Below are positions 1 to 11,120 of a DNA stretch of 64,000 nucleotides, in pieces. The first letter of the stretch is position 1. Each line of letters begins with the position of its first letter. Origin of the DNA: Zonotrichia leucophrys gambelii (Eukaryota; Chordata; Aves; Passeriformes; Passerellidae); assembly GCF_028769735.1 (NCBI RefSeq), contig NC_088171.1, positions 75,285,216-75,349,215 on the forward strand. The letters run 5' to 3'. The translations under genes and the position numbers were made by a program. The notes under the pieces were generated by a model. The model did not search any database. It was not told where the DNA came from and saw only the letters and a program-made list of their open reading frames with translations.

Positions 1-2440
1 ACACTTTTACTCCTTCAGTTCTCAATTCCACTCTCTTAAAAAATCAATAGTGAAGAGTATTATCTCCATCAAAGTTTCAGACTTGGGCATATCAAAACAG
101 CGTATGTACATAGAGATGCATGAGATATTTGTGCCAGTATGATGCATGCTAGTTTCCAGAAACAAAATAAAGAACTAATTTTAAAGAAACTCAATATGGC
201 AGGTAAAGCTGGTCATTCAATGCTTACATTAGTAGAATATGCCAAGACAAGAACCACAATAAGATTCTACTACCAGCCAGGTATCTGTATTAAGCAGCAA
301 GACAGAAGAAACCCTGACTCTTATTCTCTAAAACATATAGAAAAAAAATCACTACATGTAGGACTTCATATGCATGAAAGTCCTTGCATACTTTAATATT
401 TTTTTATTCCTAAATTAACGAGTTAATAATAAAACATTACCTATTGTTCAACTAGGTTTTGCACACCTACCAATTCTTCTAAACAGACATTCCTAAGAGA
501 TTCTAATTTGAATTTTTGATGCAGGCTGTGAAGCTGAAATTTTCTCTCCAGCTCACACAGCTCCCAATTCTCTAAGCATGAGAAAAGCACATTGCAAAGA
601 AAATGTTCTATCCAACTTTTATGCTATCTCACATCTCAATGGGTAAAAGAGCTGGTCTCAAAGAAATCCAAGCAACTTTCAAGGCAATGCATCAATGGGA
701 TGTTTAATTTAATGCATGCTATGGAGCTACGAACTGATAGTCTAGAACATGTTTTAAGAGACCAATAACAGAAATTATTAGTCTACGTACAACACAACTA
801 GTTCAAATTACTACAAGATACCGTCAATGATACAATTTTTTTTTCTTCAGAAAAAACTGTCTCTCTATTTCTCTGTTTTGGTATTTTTCTCATCCTTCAG
901 GGCTCCTCTGCCTCCTCAAGTGGAGCATTCCAGTCCCAAGCAACAAAAGTAGAGGCAGTTGTGAAAAGACATCACTCTCCTCAGGTCTCTCCCATCAGAG
1001 ATTCTGTGTTTACCACCTATGAAAGGGATTTCCTCCTCCTCAGCCCTAAGCCTGTGTAGGTTTATTTGCATACCATTGCTCAGAAACTCTTGGCAGCCTT
1101 CTCCAGATACACTGGGCAGCATGGCTAGCTAGTGCTTGCTGGTCCAGCCTCCGGGAAAACCCAGGCTGAGTTGATCATGCAGCAACGACCACCACTGTCA
1201 CAGCATCAGCACAAGTGGTATTGCACAGCCCCACTCATCCCAAAGACATAAAGTCACCCCTCAACAAGCCAGGACAGCCAGTGCTACCCCTACAGGGCCC
1301 AGGTCCCACAAGCCCCAGACTTTGCCCACCAGGGTCCTGGGGAATTAGTCAGATTATGCTAGCGATGGCAAAAATTTAACATTGGCTCTGTGTGCAGATC
1401 TCATTCTTCCATCTTATTCTTCAAAAGCACTGCAGATTTCCTGCAATCTCAGTGGTGTCATAACTTGATTAGAGCACTGTCTGCAGCTATTTCCTGTATG
1501 GCATCACAGCCAGGACATTTTTAAACTGTGCTTATTTCTTACTAAACATTTTCACCAAAACAAAATTCGTGGACTTATCACATTTACAGAAGCCTTGTGG
1601 AACCAAAGAGGAAATGTTTTCTCCTTTGAGGCAGACAGGGCACAAGTGCATTTGTAGGAGTGTTGTGCCTACATTAGGCACAAGATGTCTGAAATGTGTC
1701 AAAAACACTGTCCCTGTGTAATTTATAATATTTTCAATACCTTCATGAGCTATTTAAGAAGTATTTCTTTTTTATAGTTGAACATTCTAACACAAATGGA
1801 TTTATATAGTGTAACTAGTATTTGCAAGTGTTTTAAGAGACTGTTTTAGTATTGGAGGGCATTGAAAAAAAACCCAAGTGCCACTGAATTTTTGTGACAC
1901 AAATAATTTTTGACAAGTTTAGGGACTCAAAGCTGCTTTTTGGTTCCAGTATGAGGTACAAAATATATTGCCAGGAGTTTAAACTAATGTTCTCTGACCT
2001 TACAGTAAATGCAATAATCTTTTATCTCCCGGTAGCTTGTTGTAAGTTCATCTATGACTTCAGTACCTCTAACAAGCTCTCTGAACAACCATCACCACAA
2101 ACCAAATTTGAAACTAGTTTGCAACAAATCTCAAATTACAATTTAATAGATATCCCAACAAATAAACAAAGAACCATCGCACAGTAAGCAACATAGATAC
2201 TCTTAGTACTAGGGAGGTGATAACTGAAGAATTTTAGGATGTTTCAAAGGTGCTTTGTTTACAAACAGCTTAGTAATGGGTTTTAGAAGAGTCTGGAAGG
2301 CTACAGTAAACATTTTACAAAACAGGTTTCGTAACACTGAATCTTTAATAAAAGATGCATGGCAGACACTGACCACAATTTTTAAATTACTTTTCAGTGT
2401 AGTCCATGGCAAGCTGCTGGCAGCGCTGGGGCTGTGCAGG
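1..2440. other. AT-rich non-coding stretch, no recognisable gene
   Basis: No coding exon, RNA gene or familiar repeat is visible. Reading frames are short and interrupted by stops as expected for AT-rich non-coding DNA. A modestly GC-richer patch at about 1130-1340 stands out from its surroundings but matches no repeat that I recognise; it may be an old, decayed insertion. Confidence 0.6.
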
Positions 2441-2443
2441 GGC

Positions 2444-3500
2444 TGTTATGAACAAAAATTCGGTTAATATTTTTTTTGTGAGAAAGAGTTACAGGGACGC
2501 AGCCAGGTCTCTGTCTCTGCCAGGGTTCTTAGTGTTTTGTCATGGTAATCACGGGTCGTTGTATCTTATCTCCCCTTTTGTATTAGTAAAAGGCCTGGCT
2601 GGGTGGGGTGATGGCCCTTCCCCGAGGCAGTGCGCTCTTCCAACATAGGGAAGACACCTGAGAGGGTGGGGGGGGTTATGCAAAGTGACTCCAAAGACCA
2701 GAATGCTTTGTGGGACCCCGACTCCAAACCCACAGAGAAAACTCCAAAAACAACGAGCCAAATAAGAATTGAGAGACTAAAGTGATGTCTGGACATGAGG
2801 AGCCAAGTGCTGAGCCTGCAGAGATGCGGAGCCCCTCTCGCCCTGAGCAGAGAGTCGTCCCAACGCCGGGACCAGACAGGACTGAAGGCCGAGAAAGTAA
2901 AATCTGACGGGGACACCACACCCTAAAGGTTCCCACGAGGACTGGATTCCCCCGGCTCTGCCCCTAGTGGACAGAGCTGCGCATGTCCTCCTCCTCTGAG
3001 TCGCCCTGGGAGACGCGACGGGGACTGCAGCCCTGCCGAGCCGCCCAATCCTGAGCTGATCACTTTCAGTAAAGGCATTAAAAAGGAGAAGAAGTCTCCT
3101 GGCCATGTTTATTTCAGGGCCGCGCCAGGGCTGCCCGGGCCGGGCCCAGGCGGTGCCAGCGGCTGCAGCGGCCCCAGCGCAGGGCACGGCTGAGCCCCTG
3201 AGCCCCGGGGAAAGCCTGGGCAAGGGAGGGCAAAACGCTGCCCGGCAGCCGGGGCTGAGCCAGGGGAAGCGAGCGAGAAACAGCCCTGCGAGCCCCGAGG
3301 GGACAGCGGGAGCAGGGCCGGGGGCAGGAGAGACCCGGCAGGGATGGCCCTGCGGCCTGCGAGAGAGCCTGGCCCGGCTGGGCCGGCCCTGCGGCCCCGG
3401 GAATGGACCGGGCTGGAGCAGGGAAATGTGAGAAGGAAGAAATAGCAGAGAGGAGCTGCGACGGACTGACCACAGCCCCCAACTTCCCACCCCCCTTGTG
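2444..3500 (-). mobile_element. GC-rich LTR/ERV-like insertion (boundaries uncertain)
   Basis: This block is sharply GC-richer than the AT-rich DNA on both sides. Read on the minus strand it resembles, from memory, songbird endogenous-retrovirus LTR or leader sequence: a GC-rich, CpG-rich promoter-like half (about 3500-3115), an AATAAA on the minus strand (plus-strand 3108-3113), and then a tail ending near 2444 in ...ATAACA. The TG/CA-type end at 2444 is clear. I found no matching target-site duplication, and the distal boundary is a guess. The long minus-strand reading frame across 2777-3508 is explained by high GC and lacks any recognisable retroviral domain. The alternative is a genuine CpG-island promoter of an unannotated transcript. 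Confidence 0.45.
3112..3431. promoter_or_regulatory. CpG-island-like segment
   Basis: By eye this segment is above 70% G+C and keeps roughly 25-30 CpG dinucleotides in about 320 bp, which would meet the usual length, GC and observed/expected thresholds. The rest of the window is CpG-poor and AT-rich. It lies inside the LTR-like block, so it may be an ERV promoter rather than a host promoter. The CpG count was made by hand and is approximate. Confidence 0.5.
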
Positions 3501-3644
3501 CAGCTCACTGGAGGGGGAGAGGTAGAGGAGCCAGAAATGTGCGAGTAAAGCAGAATTTGGGAAGACAGGAGTACAGTGGGCTAAGGTGTTGGTTTGTTTT
3601 GATTTTTTGCCTTTTTTTTTTTTTTTTTTGTCTTTGTTTCACAG

Positions 3645-3711
3645 GATCCAGCTGTATTTTAATGGAAAATACCTTTTTTTCCCCCAAATTGAGTCGGTTT
3701 TATCAGTGATG
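3645..3711 (+). other. Candidate 67-bp exon (splice signals only)
   Basis: An 18-T tract at 3612-3629 is followed by pyrimidine-rich sequence and a CACAG acceptor ending at 3644. Sixty-seven bases later a GTAAGC donor begins at 3712. This is a strong acceptor/donor pair by consensus, located just downstream of the CpG-island-like block. No protein family is recognisable in the enclosed sequence, so any transcript would more likely be non-coding. Chance occurrence is quite possible. Confidence 0.2.
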
Positions 3712-5422
3712 GTAAGCGGTGAGTTTCCTGCCTTTATCTTGGCATGTCACCTTGTCAATCTTCTGTCTGGCAGAGGAGGGGGTCTGAGAGCTGTTGGTTG
3801 GAATCTTGCTGATGGCCAAGGCCAACCCACCACATCAACAAAGCTGACTACAAGGTAGCAAGGTTTTTGCACACTAAACAGTACATTGCAGTCCATTCTC
3901 ATAGTCTGGGCTGCCACAATTACACAGAAATTTTATAAAGCCAGGTAATATGAACTCTGACCTTTTTTCCTCTCTGATCTCATGAAAAATTTTAGCATTT
4001 GTAATAATTCAAAGCTGATACATAACATATCTAATTGAGATACTCTATAAGGCAATGGCTTAAGGGCTATGAGACTGGAAACTTTCAAGTGTTCTCAGCA
4101 TTAGCAAGCAATTTCCAGGAGGCTATTTCTAGGGAATTTAACAACCATAAGAGAAACTACTTTGATTGTAATGAATCATTTATTCAAGTAAAACCAGACA
4201 GCAACAACACAACATGAAGAAAGAGTAGGGTAAGTGGTGTCCAAGCAAAAAGAATGAAAATCCGTTATCATCTGTGACACTATAAGGCTTAGAAAACCAT
4301 CAGAGAAGTAGATTTCCTTTCTTCTTGAAAAAAAATACTAGAAGTAAAGTTATGCAGCAGTTGCCTAACACACTCTGTAGATTGACTTGAGTTTTAAACA
4401 CAGCTTGTCAATATTCAAAATTCTATAATGGATTATAATGCTTTTTAATTAACTTTTTCTGTGGACAATACAGTAATCACAATTTTACTCACTTACTAAA
4501 CAATAATTTTATGCTATTAGTTATGTTGGCTCCATTCTCAAGAAGGAGGGAAATACGTGTCTGTTTACTCATAGCCCTTTTCACTTTGTGTGCCTTGTGA
4601 TTTCTACCTTAAAAAAATTCCATTTGCCAGAGTAAGAGAAATAAATCAATTACATAACTCAGATTATAGCCATTCACTTAATAAAACAAGACACTGAATG
4701 TGATTAAGGAAATGGATACTTTTTTCCTCCAAAAAAAAAGAAAAGTAATAAAACCAAAAAGCATTACCCCTCAAAAAAACCAAACAAACCAACAAACAAA
4801 CCAAAATTAAACAAGCAATAGAAGCCCAACCCTCCGCCTCTCCCCCCACAAAAAAATTGGCAACAATAAATAGCTGTAGACTGGAGTGTTGGATAGCTTA
4901 CAATGTCACTAGGAAACAGAGTCTAATATAATTTTCTGCATATACTTCTTTGCAAAATACAATTGCCCTATCACTGCTGCCAAAGGGAAGTTTTCAAAAA
5001 AGAACATAAATCAGCTATTTTGGAAATAGAAAGGCTTGAAAAGAAATATCACAAAGATCATTGCCTGTGACTTAGGAAACAAGCAATAATTTTAGAGTAT
5101 TTTTAAACACTTGGAACAGTAAATGAAAAGAGGTTTTGAAGGCTGCTGATGGGAATTCATCAAAATGAATTCCTAAGTTATATAATCCACATCTATTCCT
5201 CCTGATTTGAAAACACTGCAAGTAAGGAACTTAAGAAAAGACTGCATCTTCAAAAGAGGAAGGAAATGCTGAAGGCAGCAAGTATGGAACTGTCAGGCGC
5301 TTTCAAGTTTTAGTATCTCACATGCATGGGAGATAAGTTAGCAAAGAACATATAGCTTATTGCTCATAAAAAATGCGTCACAAACAGAAACAACTCCAAA
5401 GATTCCAAGCCTATAAACAGCC

Positions 5423-5466
5423 TCTAATTTTGTAATGGGCTATTTCTAATTTTGTAACGGGTATAA
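5423..5466. repeat. 22-bp tandem duplication, two units
   Basis: TCTAATTTTGTAATGGG at 5423 recurs as TCTAATTTTGTAACGGG at 5445, differing at one base over 17. The offset is 22 bp. It is a local slippage or duplication event with no evident function. Confidence 0.7.
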
Positions 5467-6117
5467 AGAAAAGTAGTGATTAAAAATGCATGTTTGAGCT
5501 GCTGAGACATACTTCAGCAGTGATATTTGGACTAATCTCCAGAGGAAGAAAGCTGGTATTTGCTTCTGATCTTGAACAAGTCAAGTCATCGTTTTTCCAT
5601 TTTAATTAATCACTTGCATGTATTTGATTTTCTATCTTGAAAATTATGTTTGGATTAATTGCTACAAATCACTAGAAGTATTTACATTAAGATTCAAGAG
5701 AACATTATGAAAGATGATATAAGATATCAAAATACTTATCGAATCAAATTTTAATCTCTTTAAGCCTCTGAAAAATATAACAATATAACCATATATAAAA
5801 TATGACAATTATATCTGAATCTTTGCTACTTCAAAATGCAAGCATATTGTAATTAAAGAAATGTACTAACAAGTCTGAGAAACTAAGATCTAGACTAAGT
5901 TTTTGAATAGAACTAGACACATTATTCCTATTTTGCTTAATCTTACCAGTGTAAATGAAGACTTCTTATAACTCTTATCCTCACCTTCTCCTATCACTTC
6001 TCCCTGCTAGAAAGTAAAGACTAAAGAAAGGACTTTTTTCATGTCTATGAATGTTTAGGGTTTTTTTCCAGAAAAACAAAATTTAAAAAAATAAATATGT
6101 TACAAAGTAAACAAACG

Positions 6118-6139
6118 TATTTATTTATTTATTTATTTT
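6118..6139. repeat. (TATT)n microsatellite
   Basis: About five TATT units are visible by inspection, in an AT-rich context. Confidence 0.9.
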
Positions 6140-6814
6140 CCCTCAGTAATTACATTTGAACAAGTCGCATTCTTATCAGCTCTAGGTTTTCCCTTTGAGT
6201 AGAAAAACACAAATATATTATTCGTAGTGGATATTTCTTAAATATCTTTTGATTCTGAGAACTAGTGACTTGCTGTCTTCTGATATCTGCTGAGGCCTAG
6301 TGTTGTGCCTCCTTCTTTAAGTCCTTCAGACCTGTCCAGTGCTGAAAGAGAAACAGAATCTTCATCATCCCAGCTAGAGGGAAGCCCTGTAACACGCACA
6401 GCTTACTGTTTATTCACTGACCACTGTCTCTGTCCCTGGGATTGCACCAAACAGCCTTTGTGCAGAGTATTCAAATGCAGGATGCTAGTAGATATTTATC
6501 TCACATTCATGGTGCTACGCTGAAGCAATGAGAACCAGACCCCTAATATAGAACATCTCCAGCAAGACTTCTAGCTCAGAAAAGTGTAGATGTTCTTTTC
6601 CTCCACACAATCTATGTAATTTACTCCTGACATTAAGAATTATTTAGAGGATGGATTTGTTCTTGCTTTTCAGCTACACTACAAACCCAAAGTACAGGCC
6701 TTTGTCAGGCAACTGAGCACTCCTAAAGGATACAGTTATTTTAGGCACTGAATTGACTTCCGTACAGCCACACAGTGTAAAAACCCTAAAAGAAAGCAGA
6801 AAAGCAGTCCCAAA

Positions 6815-6946
6815 TTTTGCAGAGAACATCAATTTAGGTGAGAGTTTTGATCAGCTGGAGAGTAGGAAGGCTCTGCAGAGGGATCAGGACACACTAGATT
6901 GATGGCTCAAGTCACACTGTGTAAGGTTTAACAAAGTGCCTGATCT
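6815..6946 (+). mobile_element. CR1 LINE fragment (end of ORF2 region)
   Basis: The stretch around 6850-6945 reads like the characteristic CR1 segment encoding the end of reverse transcriptase, in which a binding-pocket loop is followed by a region resembling GCTCTGCAGAGGGATC. The plus-strand order agrees with CR1 sense orientation. The fragment is short, internally diverged and truncated at both ends, as is usual for old avian CR1 copies. Assignment is by recalled similarity. Confidence 0.8.
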
Positions 6947-7165
6947 CTTTTTCTTTGAAGTTCTATTCCCTTTACTAAGGTCATGAATTAAGACGGAAAA
7001 TATAAATCCATTCATTCACTACTGGAGTTAGAGTTCCCATACTCTGCATCAGCGAATGCATACTTCCATCTGAGATTATGTATGCTATTGAGTACAGGGA
7101 TTGCATCCTGACGCAACTCATTTACCCAGACATTTGATACCCGTGCAGACACACCCTGACTTGAG

Positions 7166-7522
7166 TGTTCATGTAGGGGGATAGAACATAAGTAAATAAA
7201 GGTAGTATAGAAAGTATAGAAAGTAATCTTACCCCCTAAAGAGTTGCAGCTGAGCCAATTATTAAGGATTAGGAGCAGGCCTGATGTTAAGAGGCTGCAG
7301 CTGTAGCCAATAAGATGTAGCCAATAAGAAGAATGTTATAAAAGAGTAGATTGGTTGGTTGAGGGGAATTGGAGTCAGTTGGCTACTGTGGGGACAAGGA
7401 AGAGTCAGTGCCTAGAGGAGCTGCCTACAAGAAACATGTAGGAGATAACAAAACTCTAGAAATATGGAGCCCCTGCAATGTATTGACAATAGAACCCTTG
7501 CAATGTAATGACAACATGTTCA
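7166..7522 (+). repeat. 6-bp target-site duplication TGTTCA flanking a solo LTR
   Basis: The hexamer TGTTCA occurs at 7166-7171 immediately before TGTAGG and again at 7517-7522 immediately after ...ACAACA. A perfect 6-bp duplication is the size typical of class II (ERVK-like) retroviral integration. Confidence 0.85.
7172..7516 (+). mobile_element. Solo LTR, class II (ERVK-like), 345 bp
   Basis: The element starts TGTAGGGGG, ends AATGACAACA and is flanked by the perfect 6-bp duplication TGTTCA. Inside, in sense order, are three CCAAT boxes (7255-7259, 7307-7311, 7321-7325; the last two sit in near-identical 14-bp repeats) and a TATA box at 7337-7344. This promoter layout gives the plus orientation. 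No gag, pol or env sequence adjoins it, so it is a solo LTR left by recombination between two LTRs. A canonical AATAAA after the TATA box is not visible, so the poly(A) signal may be decayed or non-canonical. The 68-codon open frame at 7369-7575 runs across the LTR end and is not a gene. Confidence 0.88.
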
Positions 7523-10500
7523 CACTTCATAGTGAACACTCTGATCTGTGCTGGGAGAATTCAGCAGCCTGGTAAAACATCCCAGACATTCTGACTAAAC
7601 TGAAGTTATCCAGCCAAAACCTAAGAAATTAGAGATCACCTTTGGAAAATGTGGCCTTAGAATTAAAGCTTGATGTTTCATTCTAAAGAAAGACCTGTGC
7701 TAGGCAGCATGCTATGCCTTTTGATGGCTTTCATATAATTTAAGATTTTTTTTCTTTTTTTTTTTTTTTGGTATCCATGCCATGTCCCTCATATCTTCCC
7801 GTCCAAGTTGTGTCTTCCTCCTTGATTTTTCCCCTGCTTTTGTGACATCTGTGAAGTTTAGTTTTGGCCTCTTTTGGTCCGTTGCACTGCACCTCATTTC
7901 CTCCCAGACCACTTTCTTGTAGTCACTAAATCTCCAGATTTTCTGGGTTGTTTTTTTTTTTATTCCACTTGCATTTAATTTGATCATATCTCCTTTCCAG
8001 AGTCTTTCTTTTCTCTTTTACTCAGTCATTAAGTTTCAAAAAAAAAAAAACATATGTAACTATCCATATAAAATATTTGGAGTTCTGTATTCCAGTAAAA
8101 ATGACTCAAGGCTCTCCAGACTGAGGCAGGACTTTGTAATACTGTTTGTTGGATGCTGGTCCTGTTTTCCTGGTCCATCAGAAAAATTTGTGAATTGCCG
8201 TAACAGACCAAAGTAGACCTCCAAGCTGAGAAGAAAGAAAGTGGTGATAATGAGATCCTGCTTTTCCTACTGGCCAAGGAAAGGAAAAATCCCTACTATG
8301 AACATCACACTGGTTCTGGCGTGGACCTGTGTTATTTCTCCATGCTTCTCCTCAAGGTACTCTGAATGACCAGCATGAAAAAAGAGAGGGGCACTGCCAG
8401 GTTGAACATTACAGCAACAAAGAAAGAAACGCATAAAATCCCCTGTATTATTACCCTGTCCTTCCTGTATTGAATAGATAATTTGGACTATTGGACTATT
8501 AAAAAATAAACTGACTACTATAAATTACTGGCTTTACATTGGCTCTACCCTTTTGACCATAAGATGATTTTGAGTGAGATGGTTCTTAACAATGAAAACT
8601 GCTGGGTGAGCATTGCTGTGACCAGTATACTTACACAAAGGTCAAGACATGCAGAACAGGGAATGTAGCAGTTTTATAATAATGACTTAAGGTTGATATT
8701 GTAGATGTGCATTAGAACTCATCCTCATGTAAATAGATACTTCTCCAAATACTTCAAAGTACCCTTGTATCTGCTTCCTTACCAAGGTGATACCTTTCCA
8801 AAACATTATTAGCCTCCTTTCATACAGCCTCCATTGCTTTATTTGTCCCATATTGCCATATTTGAATCAGGCATCCTTCTCATCACAGCCATCCTGTGGA
8901 AATAAATGTTTAGTTTTGAATGTTACAGTATTGAATTATCCATGTGAAAAACTCAGGGAATCTGCAACCGTATCTAACCTAAGAAATATTCTTAAAGATA
9001 CTCTTTGAAAACAGTACATTAAAATGTTCCTATGCAGCTTACTAAGCTTGAAAACAGCAGTTATTTTTGTATTTAGAGTAAGCTGTGATTGTAAATAATG
9101 ATAAAAGCACAGTCAGGTAAGAAAAACTTCCTTTCCCTGATTGCTTAATTATTTTATACATAATACCTCTTGGGCAAACAGTGCTAGGAAAATGTTCAAA
9201 ATCTCATTTTTCTATGTGAGAACTAATTTAAAGTAGCATATTGTCAAGTTAATATATTGGTGTTCTGATTTTTAGAATGGTATCACACCTATGCCTCTCA
9301 AAGAGTTAGAGTCTCCATCTCATGAAAATTTAAAAAAAACCCAATTACTTTCTAGTCTTCCCTCAACCTATGAATGATTGAATAAGAGCATATTTTGCAA
9401 CCTTTTCAGGCAATTCACAGGCAATTATTTTTTTTTTCACCTCAGTTGTTTATTGCAAACCCTTTTACTTTCCTCCCTTCCTCCCCCTTAAATTTCAGAT
9501 TCCATTTCAGAACAGGGAGCATAGGAGACTTAGGTGTGTAGCAAAATACATCTATGATAGAGAATACCTTGTGATGAGGAAGACACAGTAGAAAGAAAGC
9601 TGTAAGTCTGTTCTGCTGAAGTTTAGATAACCCGAGGGACGAAGTTCTCAACACAGGCTTATCAAAGTTTTTTACTTTTGTATTATTGTTTTCTAAAGTG
9701 AATTGCAGGGAAAGATGAGAAAAAGAGAAAGCTTGTGTATTGTGGCTGTGATACAAAACGTACTCTTTGTTTGTCTATTTGTTTTAATCCATGACTTACA
9801 CAATTTGACTTGCTAGATATAATGGTAAATTCTTTTGTTCAGCAGAAATTTATTCTCCAAGGATAACCATGAAGCAGAGTACATATATCAAAACAGACCA
9901 GTGGGGTCACAGTAGACATATCTAGAATAGTAAAATTAAATTAGATTGAAATAATTTCATTAAACTAAATTTCAGGAGAAAATTATTCTAGTTCAGTTAC
10001 ATTTGTATTATATTCCAAGGGAAACAAATATTATTCATACAAGTTCAAAATGATAAAGTGCTACAAAATTTTAATGCATATTTGATTTTCAGTAGGTAAA
10101 ACTCTAAAAAGGATCTGGAAAATGAACTTTCCAATTCCTATAAATTTATTAAGAAAATAATGGGGACTCTAAAAAATAAGAGAAAATTAATTGTTTTAAT
10201 AAAATATTACTAGGTGTTATATCTGATGTTTGGAGCATTCAAAAGATCTCAAATATTCCATCTTTTCAAAAGGAAGACTTGTATAAAATTACTTGGACAG
10301 AGAGATAAAGAACTGAAAAACACTCCCATTCATTTATTCAATTGCCTTTTGATTTCATTTTAATAGTTCAAAAGTTAAATTACACACAGATTTGACATTT
10401 TTTCTTGTGTGTATAGCAAATTTGCAGTTCAGTTGAGAGCTGAATCTCCTGACCACATACTTAGGTGCCTTAACATGAGTTTGAGTCAAAATATTCTGAG

Positions 10501-11091
10501 AAGGAGAGAGAGAGAATGGCATTGCAAAATAAGGCTGAATAAAAGAGGCTAAACTAAAAAAAAATAATAGAACACATTAAAAAGAGGCTATATCTGAAAT
10601 TTTACCTTTATTTCAGTTGTGAATGCAAACTGAATTAAGTGACTTTTTGAATCTGGGAATCATAGCCCTAATCTCTTCCTATAAATAGGGATATTCTAAA
10701 TATCTCTTCCTCTGTATCATCTAACTGATTAGTCCCTTTCTTTCTAAACAGAAAAGTTCCATGGCTAGGAACTGATTCATCCAGTTTCTATGTTTTTTGA
10801 AAGCCTGAGGATTAAATATGGGGGTTTTATATGATTAGTAGTCTGTCCAAAGAAGTGTCCATCCCTCAAGCTGTGCAAAGGAGTACAAGATGCACAAAAT
10901 TGAAAAGCAAGAAAAGGAAAGGCATGATAATATCCCACAGTCTTGCCCCTTAGTTATTTTGACAGTGCTGTATTTTATCTGATAGCACTGTCTGATAGTT
11001 CTTTCTTGTAAACATGCTAACAGTCCACAATCTCAGGAGGAAGCAAAATCCTTTTCCCTTCCAAACCCTCTGCCATCTACTGAAACTAATG

Positions 11092-11120
11092 CAGGAAGGA
11101 AGGAAAAGGAAGGAAGGAAG
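11092..11120. repeat. (GGAA)n purine-rich microsatellite
   Basis: About seven GGAA-type units with one AAAA interruption. GGAA repeats can bind ETS-family factors in vertebrates, but nothing else here indicates regulatory use. Confidence 0.8.

Larger units (their letters stand above)
3712..6814. other. AT-rich non-coding stretch with low-complexity patches
   Basis: No gene or known interspersed repeat is recognised here. It contains an A/C-rich low-complexity run at about 4720-4856, a 22-bp tandem duplication at 5423-5466 and a (TATT)n microsatellite at 6118-6139. Confidence 0.6.

Noticed and set aside
2777..3508. 243-codon minus-strand open frame
   Set aside because: It lies in the GC-rich block where stop codons are scarce, overlaps open frames on the other strand and encodes no recognisable domain.
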